This document shows positions 10,716 through 20,817 of a stretch of 64,000 nucleotides of DNA, piece after piece. How positions within the stretch are numbered: the first letter of the stretch is position 1; the number at the start of each line of letters is the position of its first letter. Origin of the DNA: Hawksworthiomyces lignivorus (lineage: Eukaryota; Ascomycota; Sordariomycetes; Ophiostomatales; Ophiostomataceae); contig NTMA01000008.1 in assembly GCA_002917075.1 (NCBI GenBank), positions 310,001-374,000 of the forward strand, written 5' to 3'. The position numbers were made by a program, and so were the translations under genes. The notes under the pieces were generated by a model, which saw only the letters and a program-made list of their open reading frames with translations, was not told where the DNA came from and searched no databases.

Positions 10716-12765
10716 TTACATCAGAAATAGCCGTGCTTCTGGTAACAGCTGTGTCCACCTGAATCCCTGATCCGTCTTTGCCCATATATATGGAAGGTGT
10801 TTTATTCCCTTCAATAAATTGCCGAACCTACTTCGACAGTATTGTTTGAGCAAAATCCTCTCAAAAAAGGTCCTGTGTCTTTCCAAAGAACTCGCAGCAG
10901 CAACTAAAAAGATCGCCCAGACCAATACATGCGTGCCAGAGCCATCCACTGGAAGCTGTTCAAGTGTGTCCTTGAAATGTTCTATTCGATCGACGGGGCC
11001 CACGTCTCTTATCCTATTCTCGTCATGCTCAGGAGACCAGCTCGACGACTCGAACACCCCTTGCAAGTATATATCGTGAGCTTGCTGCATCACGTCAATT
11101 ATCATAGCTATTGATACGGCGTTTTTGGAATGGCTTTTGTAACAGTGACGGACACAGTCGAAATACTGGTCCCATTGAGATTGTGAGGCGAGCGTTTTCA
11201 AGCCGGCCAATTCGCTGATATGCGGAGCAGCATACACCTTCATCCTGTTTTATCCACTGTCAGTTCGAGTCCACTGGCTTCGTTCACTTTATTTCAACCC
11301 CTCCCTCACCCCCTCCCATCTCCTCTTCTCTCCTCAAGCCTGCTAGAACACGCCCATGTGTGGTATGCAGAGGCCTGCCAAGCTAATTAAGAATGATGGT
11401 GGAGATGAAGTGATGGTGAATCATGTTGACTTACTTCTGGACTTGGCGAACTAGGAAAGCGCCGAGCTCGCTAGACCACAACTGATGGTCGTCGCCGAAA
11501 ACACTTGTCGCAGAACACAGCATGCCAAGAATCGTCGAATATTCATCTCTTCCCGTCACCATGGTTGCGACAAGCAACACCAGAACAGCTACGAGAATGG
11601 CCTGCTTCGCTTCATAGCTAGTACCGACCAAATTACTCCGTTCTCGCAACCCCCTAATAGCAGTATCGTAAAGAGACTGTGGGCTTGGAGCCACGCCGGT
11701 CCAAGACTGTCGTTGCAGGAAATCAGAGCTACCGGCAGATGAGGCGAGGTGTTTGTCACTCTCAATGTTTGGGTTTATATCTCGGTGAAATGCTGATGCA
11801 GCTAGGACGGCGTTCATGACTAGCTCGTCAGCGTGAGCCATGGGAAGAACAATGTACCGCCATCCGTTGTGTCTTCCGTCAAGTACCACCATCTCCCTCG
11901 CAATATGTTCGGAGTCTTTTCAAGAAAGAGCGAACCAGTCAGCCTTCATCATAGGAACAGAAGGTCAAGGGAAAAAAAGAAAACGTACAGTGTAGAAGTA
12001 ATGCCTTTTTCCAAGAGGGGACACCATCGAGTAGATTTTGCACATGCAAGTTGCCAACAGAACTGAGAGAAAGGCCCGAAGTTGCTGACGATGTCTGAGT
12101 CTTGCTATGAGATGAATTCGTATCCCCTTCTTCCTTTCGTGGGGGGTCAAAGAGTTCCTCAACCGTGTCGGGAGGGAAACACAGGCAGTCATGTATAGGA
12201 TCCAAGAGCTGCCTTGGGGAGCTCATCGGACAATGATCAAAGCTCACGCTTTCGAAATTCTGGTCGCTTGATTCGCTTGATTTTTGTGATGGCTCGAAAC
12301 AGGGCACGCCAGTATCAGATGGTCTGGAATCCGGTTCCTGAGATGCATTTGGACTCAAAGGTTTATCTTTAGCTCTTGTCGATATCTCGCGCCTGAACTC
12401 ACGTTAGTTTAAGGATTCGATAACTTCCTTTAAGCATGGATCTTGTATCCCATACTTCTCGCATAGGCTTTGAATGGTCTCCCCTGCCCATTTCCCACGA
12501 CTGTTGACGCCTTTAGTGAAGCGATATCGTATGCTGCCATCAGAACCACTACATTTGATACCTCTAGAGCGGCACTTTTCACACTGGGGCGCTGTTCGAT
12601 CACATGAGACGCGGCGCCGCGAGCATTCGTAGCAACCTATCCGGGTTGTGCAGATAGCTCTGTGGTCAGCCCGACAAATACTCGAAGGGGTGAATTAACC
12701 AAATCAAGCGAGCTGTAAACCACACCTTTAACCTTCGGGCGGTAAGGGCGTTTTTGCAGGGGCAT
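10716..12765 (-). CDS. Zn2Cys6 transcription factor with fungal-specific TF domain
   Basis: Nuclear DNA-binding regulator, 551 residues in five exons: 12726-12765, 12456-12657, 11989-12392, 11435-11915 and 10716-11244. The start is MPLQKRPYRPKVK. The zinc cluster CYECSRRRVSC...C fits CX2CX6CX6CX2CX6C and follows TTRIG, as in many fungal regulators that have RTGCYEC. The 63-nt intron 2 (GTATGG ... CTAAC ... CAG) removes an in-frame TAA, so the gene is not broken. A Ser-rich linker leads to a helical C-terminal fungal TF domain (exons 4-5) ending LLPEARLFLM, as expected for the Fungal_trans_2 type. The intron 1 borders are the least certain. It probably regulates neighbours on its left, such as the FAD oxidoreductase; that is inference. 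Confidence 0.87.
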
Positions 12766-13826
12766 TTTTTTTATCAGGTTTCTGGATGGAGTAGCCAATT
12801 CAATGAGCACTGGCAAAAAAACGTAGTCCGTTACAGAATCAAAATAGGAAGTAAAAATGAGACATATTGCGACGAGAAGGAAGAGGAAGGCGACCTAGAA
12901 TTGAATCGATGTTAGAGAGTTGGTTGTTATCGGCCGGGTCGTTCTGGAACTAGATCGGCCGCAGTGAGCGACTGGGTGGTCTCACCCGAACTGCCCTATT
13001 CAGGACAAGCGTGAGGGGCGTAGGAGGGGGCGAAAGAAAATGCCGAAGCCTTGGCTCCCCCTTGTCCCGGTTGGCTTTACGGGGAACTAAGCAAAGGGTA
13101 TCTATTACATACCTATTCAACTTGCTACCAGAGATAGGAATAAATAGGGCGGTGCTCCTTGTACGTGCTCCTTGTACGACGGATACCATATCAGATCAAT
13201 GCACTAATGCTTCATGGCCAGGTATACCCATTAGACGACTTAGACTACATGACTACAAAGTAAATGTCCAATTGAGACGACCACCTTTAGTCAGGCGGGT
13301 CTAGTACTTGTAACAGATGTGTGAATGACATCTTGAACATGACTCGGGACGGCTATGTCATTGTTCTAGCCCACTGTTTGATCGTTGGCATTATTATGCT
13401 AGTGTGGTTTTCGTTGGATTCATCTTACTTGCTATTTTCTGGTATTTTGTTTGGGGTAAAAAGAATTATCAAGGACCACTAACTGTGAATACTTGCTTAG
13501 ACTAAGGTTAAAACAATAAGGGTGGGTACAAATATATTTGTATATATATCTAAACCGTGGAAGAAACTGTTGTACGAATTAATTGAATCATTTTGTCACA
13601 ATAGTGGAAGAAGAAGGACAAAAAAACTTGCGCATGTTATTCGAGAAATAGTTGATTGTGAGCAAACGATATCGAAGGAGCAGCAACACAGTAATATCTT
13701 CAAATCAGGAAAATTTTAAATTAATACATTAATCTCCTATATTGATCGGCATGGATTTTGTGTGTGTCATAGCTGCAATGTATGTCTCTGCTTCTATATA
13801 GAGCATATGTGTGTTGTCCGCCCTAG
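12766..13826. other. Intergenic with a small tandem duplication
   Basis: Upstream of the Zn2Cys6 gene. The 13-mer GTGCTCCTTGTAC occurs twice in tandem near 13152-13177. After 13320 the DNA is AT-rich with no supported gene. Confidence 0.5.
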
Positions 13827-14266
13827 ATCCGCGCGTTCTGTTTCCCGTACGATCCGGAGCGATTCTGTGCTCTGCTGGGCTTAGCCATCCAAATTAGAAA
13901 CACAACACGGGGCTGGCATCTTGAAGCCCTCAGCACTGATGATCTTATAATAGTTGCAGCAATGGCGCCAAGTATCCCCGTATGGTCGAACTGGGAACTT
14001 GGTGGACACTTTGTGAGAGATGCGCTTCTGAGGTGGAACCAAGGGAATCAGCCTTCAATGAGATCCTAGAGCTGCCTGAACGACCCGGTGTCAGGTCTCG
14101 TTGACGAACTGGGAGATGCTACGAGCTTGACGCGCTGGGGTCTTGAATGCAGACCATCGCGAGACCAGATGGATCTATAGCCATGGGTTGCCTCTATTAT
14201 CTATGCGAGAGCTACAAGATCACATCCGACGAGACGCCCCAGGAGTACTTGTGCCAGTATAAGTAG
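13827..14266 (+). pseudogene. Decayed ORF of unknown family
   Basis: Two protein-like frames in tandem. Frame one is open 13827-14066, stops at TAG 14067-14069, and reopens to TAG 14178-14180. It contains TDDLIIVAAMAPSIPVW and WELGGHFVRDALLRW and, after the stop, DPVSGLVDELGDATSLTRWG. A second frame (ATG 14147 to TAG 14264-14266) carries GCLYYLCESYKITSDETPQE. The residue make-up looks like real protein and the pieces read in order, so one nonsense codon and one frameshift in an old gene is the simplest view. GTGAGA...TAG at about 14012-14069 could instead be an intron. No start or promoter is clear and I do not recognise the family. Confidence 0.35.
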
Positions 14267-14372
14267 CTGCATGCTCGTGCAAATAGCCATTGCATGGGCA
14301 TGAACGACAGCCAAAAAAAAAGGTCTAAACGGTGGTATCCCTTTCATCTATCAATTTCTCTTAAATTTCCAA

Positions 14373-16892
14373 TCACTCCAGCTCAATGGTACCTGCCAAC
14401 GCGTCAGCAATAAAAATATCATGATTAGCCTTTTGCATGTACATACCAGGAGGCTTGCTCGTAATATCGTAAGTCACGCGAGAGACTCCGTCGACCTCGT
14501 TGACAATTCTCCGTGCGACCTGCTTCAAGAAGCCGAAATCGAACTCGTAGGGCTCGGCAGTCATGAAGTTGACCGACACGACGGCGCGAAGAATGATAAT
14601 GTATCCTATCCAACAAGATTAGCTTTTGTCGCTCCAGTAAGTCTCTCAAAGGCCAACACACCGTAGACACGGGCGTCGCCCATAACGCCAACAGCTGGAA
14701 CGAGAATTAAAGATTAGCAAAGTTCTTTCTCATCGATGGAATAGCTCATCACGGAGAGGCTGTCAAAGGATAATACCTTTGTTAGTATCAAGGCCGGCAT
14801 ACGCTTGAGAAATCTACAACAAAAGTTAGCAGTCAATCGGGAAGTAGCGCAATCCTGGGCATTTTACTTGCCTCATTGTAGATTCCAGCCTTCCTGATCT
14901 CCGAGATGAAGATCGCATCTGCTTTCTGGACGATAGCGACACGCTCGGGGGTGACATCTCCCATAATCCTGATTGCGAGGCCAGGTCCAGGGAATGGGTG
15001 ACGCATGATCAGGTCTTCCGGAATACCCAGCTGGCGGCCGAATTTTCTCGTTTCGTCTTTAAAGAGCTCTCTGAGAGGCTCAATCAACTTGAGGCCTTGC
15101 TGTTTTTGCTCAAATTAGCCATTTTCCACGTCTTAGGGTTGGCTCTAGGGGGCTGCTTACGCCGTTCAGCATCCGAGCCGGAAGGCCGCCAACGTTGTGA
15201 TGTGCTGTGTTTCCACTTAGTAATCGTATATGAAGAGAGTATATGGGAACGTGGGCTTTTTAGAGCACCAGCTCTGCGAGTGATAAAACAAGTGTGCTTA
15301 CTCTTGATGGCTGAGTTGAAGCCCAGAGACTCGATAACGTCTGCATACAGGGTGCCTTGGACGAAAAACTCGACCTTGCCTGCATTGGCGGTACTCTCGA
15401 TTCTCTTTTCAATCTTGACCGCCTCCTCCTCGAACAAGTCGATGAACGTGTTGCCAATGATCTTTCGCTTCGTTTCGGGCTCTTTGACGCCCTTAAGGCG
15501 CTCAAGAAACAGCGCCGATCCATCAATGACTGTCAAGTTGATACCGAGATGCTCTTGAAGCATCTTCCGCACCTCCTGGGACTCGTTCATACGCATCACC
15601 CCGTTGTCGACAAGAACGGCATGAAATCTGTCGCCTGGCTACAAGTTAGCTTGCTGTACGGAATCTCGCCGAAAGGCTTAGGCCGCAAAAATCTCGGGTT
15701 ACCAAAAAAAAAAAAAAAAAAAAAATTAGACCCTACCAATCGCCTCGCGCATTAGCCGAGCTACAACTGTGCTGTCAACGCCGCCCGAGACAGCGCCAAG
15801 GGCATGGGCCTTGTCGCCGACGCGCTGGCGGATCGTCGCGATGGAGTGCTTGATGAAGTCGCTCATGACCCAGTGCTGCCGAGCTTTGCAGATGTTGACG
15901 GCAAAGTTCTTCAGCAGCTCGATGCCGCGGGGCGTGTGAGAGACTTCGGGATGAAATTGAACGCCTGCGAAACGTCTCGCGTCAGATTGCAAATGACAAG
16001 TGACAGGGTATTGAGCCAGAGAGAGCACCCACCATAAATCAGCTTTGTCTTGTGGGCAATACCAGCATACTCAGAATTCGGCGAGCTGGCGATCGTGACA
16101 TAGTCTTCTGGCAAGTGAACGAGCTTGTCATTGTGGCTCATGTAGACTTGTCCAATAGTCAGCGTTCTATTCCATTAGTTTATGCAGCGGGGACTGCTCA
16201 CCATGCATTTTCTCTCCGATGCCCTCGAAGAGCAGGTTAATATGATCGGAGCTCTTATCTGTGTAGATGGTAAGGTCCTATGATGGGTAGATCAGCATCA
16301 ACCTAGGCACAAAGTTGCTTGAGGCAACCTTGCCAAGGGTGCACATACTGTATGACCAAATTCCCGGGCCTCACCAGGAGCGACATTGCCCGCGTTGATT
16401 TGCCAAGCAATCTCCTGGCAGCCATAGCAGATTCCGAAAATGGGCACACCCAAGTCAAAGATAGCAGGATCGACGTCTTTGCCGCGTCAGTCGGCGCACG
16501 CGCTTCTGAGAGGGCGATGGAGCAAACTTACGAGGAGCCCCGACATCATGGACGGAGGCAGGACCTGGGCACGACGTCAGCAGAGTGGTTCTCACGAGCG
16601 AAGGCAACAGGGCAACCGACCTCCGCTGAGGATGATCCCTTTGGGCGACCAATCCAAGTCCTTGATCTTGGTCGTGCATGGCAGCATTTCACAAAACACG
16701 TTCATGGATCTGAGACCTCGGAGAATCAGATTCGACGTCTGGGAGCCAAAGTCCAGCAGAAGGATTGTCTAAACAGCCCGGAGTTAGTGCCTGCTTTCAA
16801 CGCGTCTATGAGTCTGACGACCCCTCCATGAGGATTGAGCTTACGTCGAAGGCCTGATGAGGCGCCACAGCCGCCGCGATTTCCTCGGCCAT
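14373..16892 (-). CDS. GUA1: GMP synthase (glutamine-hydrolysing)
   Basis: Converts XMP to GMP with glutamine and ATP, the last step of GMP synthesis in the cytosol. Fourteen exons can be placed with consistent phases, giving 542 residues: 16845-16892, 16621-16768, 16532-16564, 16476-16349, 16277-16202, 16146-16033, 15964-15737, 15634-15302, 15204-15161, 15099-14872, 14813-14777, 14694-14662, 14605-14447 and 14392-14373. The glutaminase domain has [10 protein letters not shown], the nucleophile Cys93 in GICYGCQE and [10 protein letters not shown]. The ATP-pyrophosphatase loop is [10 protein letters not shown]. The C-terminal dimer domain has [23 protein letters not shown] and the ending SKPPGTIELE. 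One intron uses a GC donor. Thirteen introns is many compared with the neighbours. The family call is certain. Confidence 0.96.
14814..14871 (-). other. GC-AG intron in GMP synthase
   Basis: Coding-strand exon GAG is followed by GCAAGT, and the intron ends TTGTTGTAG after the branch-like GCTAAC. Keeping the conserved join YNE/ISQAYAG requires this 58-nt intron. The nearby GTAAAA gives the wrong phase. Confidence 0.85.
15704..15725. repeat. 22-bp poly(A/T) tract inside a GMP synthase intron
   Basis: Twenty-two A on the plus strand form a T tract near the donor side of the 102-nt intron 15635-15736, the exon joining AIG to DRFHAV. It is a likely slippage-prone site. Confidence 0.9.
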
Positions 16893-18272
16893 TTTTTTTG
16901 GACTTGGTCTTCAACACGACAAAAATCTTAAGAAAATAAAGACGATGGAATTGACGTGTCGGATCGTGGGCGGGCCGGGGGGGTGCAAAACCAGGTGGTT
17001 ATGACTCCAAAAAAGCAAGTCGACAAAATTTTTTTTTGGGCCGGCAGAATTATCTCGAGATATGGCCCATTGCTAGATCCGCCTCTAACTATTTTACACG
17101 CTAAGAAGCAGATATGCAGTTGTAGAGAAATCGGAAATATGATTGGTCGATGCTCGTCGGTCTTAGAGATAGTAGTCCCAAAGTGTCGAATGCGGTGAGA
17201 CAAAGGCAAAATCGACCATTTTCTCAAGCAGAGCCGTGCAGAAAAGACTCGCATTTACATTGATCCGCCCATCTTTTGTTAAAGGCGAGCCACGCTTCTC
17301 AGCGAGCCCGTCGAAATCTGCACTGTTATAGGTTTAAAGGGAGATCTGAATCTGTCAGAAGGCTCTTGCCGAGGCTGTTGGTATCTCGTTTGCGGATGGG
17401 ATAGTTTGGATCTGTCTTTTCTGGTTCCTTCGTGCTTTGAATTGCTCTAGTTTGAGGTCCTCGACAGCAATTTCTATCTTGCTAAGAAGTCAATGATGGA
17501 GGTTGTCTATTATATTGATTCACCCTAACAAAATCATGTGCTTGTACACAATGAGAATACAGGAATGCAAGCTATAGACGTTTGTATTTCGGATGAGCGA
17601 TAATGGCTGAGTATCTACAAGATATCTAAATAAGGAAGATCGTCAATTTTATTTATGCGTTAACATAATAATATGTTATTATCTTTTCCGTATCAAATAC
17701 TTTCCATGCTGACCAGAGAATTGCCGTATGCACTCCAATTGAGCGCCTTTGGTTGTTGTGAAGGAGCAAGAGGCCAATTCTTACTTATCTTGCACAATTG
17801 TACAACTATCGTGATATGAAAAGCTTCAAGATTTGTTGCACCGTGGGTAATAGATGGCGTGGCTGCCCCTAACAATGATCAAGCGGTGGCAATGTTAGCG
17901 GCATGTCCGGCACGTTACGTATGTATCTAAGAGAACTATACTTGCTATATATAGTCTCTCGATCCTGGCAGTCTCTGTCTTCTATACGTCGATTCTAGAT
18001 GCACCAACCTTCGGAGCAGTCCCTGCATGACACTACTACACCCGGTAATAGTCTCAAATGGAAAGGAGGCAATCGGCGTGCTGCAGGAAGCAGGGACAGA
18101 CTTGTTCGCAAAGAACAAGGCTGGAAAGAAGTTCAGGGAATACGCGCGCGAAACGGAAATTATAGGCAACTCCACGAGGTGCAATTCAAGAAACAAGAGC
18201 AGACCTGGGGCGCATATATTAGGCTGATGATATCTATTCCTTCCTAGGGCATTTTTCACATGATCTCTCTCT
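16893..18272. other. Intergenic between GMP synthase and ALDH genes
   Basis: The part next to 16892 is the GMP synthase promoter. The middle is AT-rich without genes. A short ankyrin-like relic lies at about 18027-18200, listed separately. Confidence 0.5.
18027..18200 (+). pseudogene. Possible ankyrin repeat relic
   Basis: One frame reads KEAIGVLQEAGTDLFAKNKA, then GKKFREYARE, which fits the second half of an ankyrin unit (LLxAGADxxAKNxxGxTPLxYA) with decayed key positions. No other domain or start flanks it. It may be chance, or a fragment of an old ankyrin gene like the one at the left edge. Confidence 0.28.
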
Positions 18273-19778
18273 CTAAAAAAAATATTTTAATCCGGGGCGC
18301 GCCAGCGTGACTATCTGCCTCTCGGTAAACTCTTCGACACCCGCGATGCCGCCGAAGCGGCCGTAGCCGCTGGCGCCGCCGATGCCGCCGTTTGGCAGAG
18401 GCGCCTCGACGTAGACGGTGGGCCCGTTGACGTGGCAGGCGCCGATGCGGAACTGCTTAGCAATGTCCATGGCGCGGAGGACGTCGCGGGAGAAGACGGA
18501 GCCGCAGAGGGTGTACTCGGTGTTGTTGGCCTGGGCGATGCCGTCGGCCTCGTCGTCGAACTCGCTGATGATGACGACGGGGCCAAAGGTCTCCTGCTGG
18601 TAGAGGTCCATGTCGGGCGTGACGCCGTCGACCACGTGCGGCTTGAGGATGGTCTGGTTGGGCCCGTGCAGCGCCAGGTCGCCGGTCAGCACCTTTGCGC
18701 CGGCGGCGGCGGCGCCCTGCAGCAGGCCCAGGATGCGCTTGGCCGACGCCGGGTGGAACAGGCCCGACACCTGCACGGCGGGGTCCTCGAGGTGGTTGCC
18801 GACGCGGAGGCCGGCCACGCGGGCGACGAGCTTGTCCTTGAACTCCTGCGCGATGGACCGGTGCACGACAGCGCGCTCGGTCGACATGCAGATCTGGCCG
18901 CTGTTGATCATGGACCCGACGGCGACGGCCTCGACGGCGGCGTCGACGTCGGCGTCGGCGAGCACGAGCACGGCCGCCTTGCCGCCCAGCTCGAGCAGCG
19001 CCTTCTTGATGTGCTTGGCCGCGAGGCCCGCCACGATGCCGCCCACGCGGTGGCCGCCCGTGAAGTTGACGCGGCTGACCTTGGGGTGGCCGATGGCGAA
19101 GGCGGTGACGGCGGGCGTGACGGCGGGGCTCGCCGGCAAGAACTGCAGCACGCCCGCCGGCAGGCCCGCCTCGGCCAGCGCGCGCACCAGCAGGTGCTGC
19201 GCCTTGGGGCTGAACTCGGACGGCTTGAGCAGCACGGCGTTGCCGCAGATCAGCGGGCAGCACACGGCGCGCGCCGTCAGCGCCATGGGCATGTTCCACG
19301 GGCTGATGGCCAGCACCACGCCCACGGCCTCGCGGTTCACCACGATGGTCGTGCCCGGCCGGTCCGCCGGCACGATCTCGCCCTTGATGTGCGTCGCCAG
19401 CGCCGCATTCTCGCGCAGAAAGCCCGCCGCCGCCAAAATGTCCTGCTTTGTCCACCGCAGCATGGCCGAGATCTCCGCCGACATCACCGCCGGCGCGTCC
19501 TTGTCAATGTACGACTCAAGGATGTCGGCCGCCCGCAGCAGCACCAGCCGCCGGCTGGACGGGCCCTGCCGCGACCACAGCTGGTACGCCTCGTACGCGC
19601 GGTCGATGGCGACAGCATAGTCGTCCACGCCAGCCGAGGCGCAGTCGTAGATCTTTTCACCCGTCATGGGATTGGTGACGGGGAACGTCTCGCTGCTCTT
19701 GCTGGCTACATACTGCCCGTTGATGTACAGCTGCAGAGGTTCCGAGAGGGCGGGGTAGGCGTGGGAGGCGGCAGCCAT
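18273..19778 (-). CDS. Aldehyde dehydrogenase, salicylaldehyde/vanillin-type
   Basis: NAD(P)-dependent oxidation of an aldehyde to an acid, cytosolic, 501 residues, one exon, GC-rich. Conserved sites are ISPWNMP (Asn162), KPSEFSPK, LELGGKA (general base Glu263) and GQICMSTER (catalytic Cys297). The QETFGPVV segment and the C-terminal GASGYGRFGG are also present. The cofactor-loop stretch FTGGHRVGG differs from the usual FTGSxxVG. The sequence style (STER after the Cys, ELGGKAAVLVL) is nearer to aromatic aldehyde dehydrogenases than to the acetaldehyde enzyme AldA. It is divergent from a zinc alcohol dehydrogenase 1.04 kb away, suggesting that the two act in sequence. The substrate is inferred only as a class. 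Confidence 0.92.
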   Translation of the reverse strand: MAAASHAYPALSEPLQLYINGQYVASKSSETFPVTNPMTGEKIYDCASAGVDDYAVAIDRAYEAYQLWSRQGPSSRRLVLLRAADILESYIDKDAPAVMSAEISAMLRWTKQDILAAAGFLRENAALATHIKGEIVPADRPGTTIVVNREAVGVVLAISPWNMPMALTARAVCCPLICGNAVLLKPSEFSPKAQHLLVRALAEAGLPAGVLQFLPASPAVTPAVTAFAIGHPKVSRVNFTGGHRVGGIVAGLAAKHIKKALLELGGKAAVLVLADADVDAAVEAVAVGSMINSGQICMSTERAVVHRSIAQEFKDKLVARVAGLRVGNHLEDPAVQVSGLFHPASAKRILGLLQGAAAAGAKVLTGDLALHGPNQTILKPHVVDGVTPDMDLYQQETFGPVVIISEFDDEADGIAQANNTEYTLCGSVFSRDVLRAMDIAKQFRIGACHVNGPTVYVEAPLPNGGIGGASGYGRFGGIAGVEEFTERQIVTLARPGLKYFF

Positions 19779-20817
19779 TTTTGTCGCTGTGCTGTGTCAA
19801 GGGGGTTATTTGAAAACTTGTGCCCAATGGTATCTTATATTATCTATTATCTATAATCGCCGGAGCTGGGCAGCAAGGGAGGGTAGGCTTGGCAAGACAA
19901 TGCCTTGTTGCAAAGATGTGAGTGGGACTTGGTGGAACGATGGCAGTAGCAGCAGCAGCAATGGCGAACTCGTAGGATCATGAAGAGGAAAACCAGACGT
20001 CTTTTAAATCCAGACAGATCAGGAGTCCAGCTTGCTGTGCTATCTATGTTCGCATTCGTATTCTTGAGCTATGATCGAGGGGAGCTCTTTTTGCTGCACT
20101 CCTTCGATTCCACTTAAATTGGCAGACCAGCCAGTAATAAGCAAGTGTGGCCGAAATGCCGAATCCCTGCCATCGGAAGGCTGCCTCCGTCGGTAGTGCA
20201 GCTGTGACGAAGGGCGCGGAGAAAAAGTGGAGGACGGCGAATGCCACTGGCGGGAGACGAATGATGTCGCAGGTGGCTTGCGTCCTAGTTCCATTGCAAA
20301 TCCTACCAACGGCCTGTTGGACGAGGCTATCTGCAGCTTCTGGACGCTTAATGCCCAACGATACCAAGCTAACATGAGGCCGTCTCCGGAAGACAGGTTC
20401 CCCGGCGCTCCCCCGTCGCATCACAGAAACGCGGGGGCCCCCCGCATATCGGGTGTCCCGCAAGGGGCGAAAAGGCGAGCTTCGTGGAGCTGCAGAATTG
20501 GGCGTCTCAATAGGTGTGAAGACGGCCGTATATTTAGGTGCGAGGTCGCGAGCAACGGCGGCATGCTTGCAGGCGAAAGCCCCGAACACGCTATCTGTAG
20601 AGCCTCGCGATCGCCATCTTTGTGGAGCTCCGATATATAACATTTAATAATCTGGGAAGACCTAGGAGACGAAGAGCACTTGCGCTACGCTCTGTGCTAA
20701 AGACTACTGCTTATCACTCTTTGCTCTTTTTTTTTTTTCTTTCTCCCTTTGGTCTGTGTGTCCTCCGCATTCGCGAATAGCTGTCCCTTGCCTTGCTCTA
20801 TCTCTCCTACAAAAACT
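19779..20817. promoter_or_regulatory. Shared divergent promoter, ALDH / ADH
   Basis: 1,039 bp separate two divergent ATGs. The part next to the ADH start has a pyrimidine-rich tract (20725-20755), common before fungal start sites. It also holds the CreA-type palindrome at 20431-20445. ORFs on both strands here lack family features and are not called. Confidence 0.6.
20431..20445. promoter_or_regulatory. Palindromic CreA/Cre1-type site
   Basis: GCGGGGGCCCCCCGC is a perfect 7+1+7 inverted repeat. Each arm contains GCGGGG, which fits the published carbon-repressor consensus SYGGRG. It lies about 650 bp from the ALDH ATG and 370 bp from the ADH ATG. Binding is inferred. Confidence 0.5.

Noticed and set aside
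12393..12455. In-frame TAA after the zinc cluster of the first Zn2Cys6 gene, first taken as a nonsense mutation
   Set aside because: A 63-nt intron with GTATGG donor, CTAAC branch and TTCAG acceptor removes it and restores phase.
18432..19856. 474-codon plus-strand frame opposite the ALDH gene, and other long frames there
   Set aside because: Antisense artefact of GC-biased codons; product is Arg/Asp/His-rich and featureless.
20041..20643. Frames of 137-199 codons on both strands in the ADH-ALDH promoter
   Set aside because: No family feature and no splice or start logic; the region is better explained as shared promoter.
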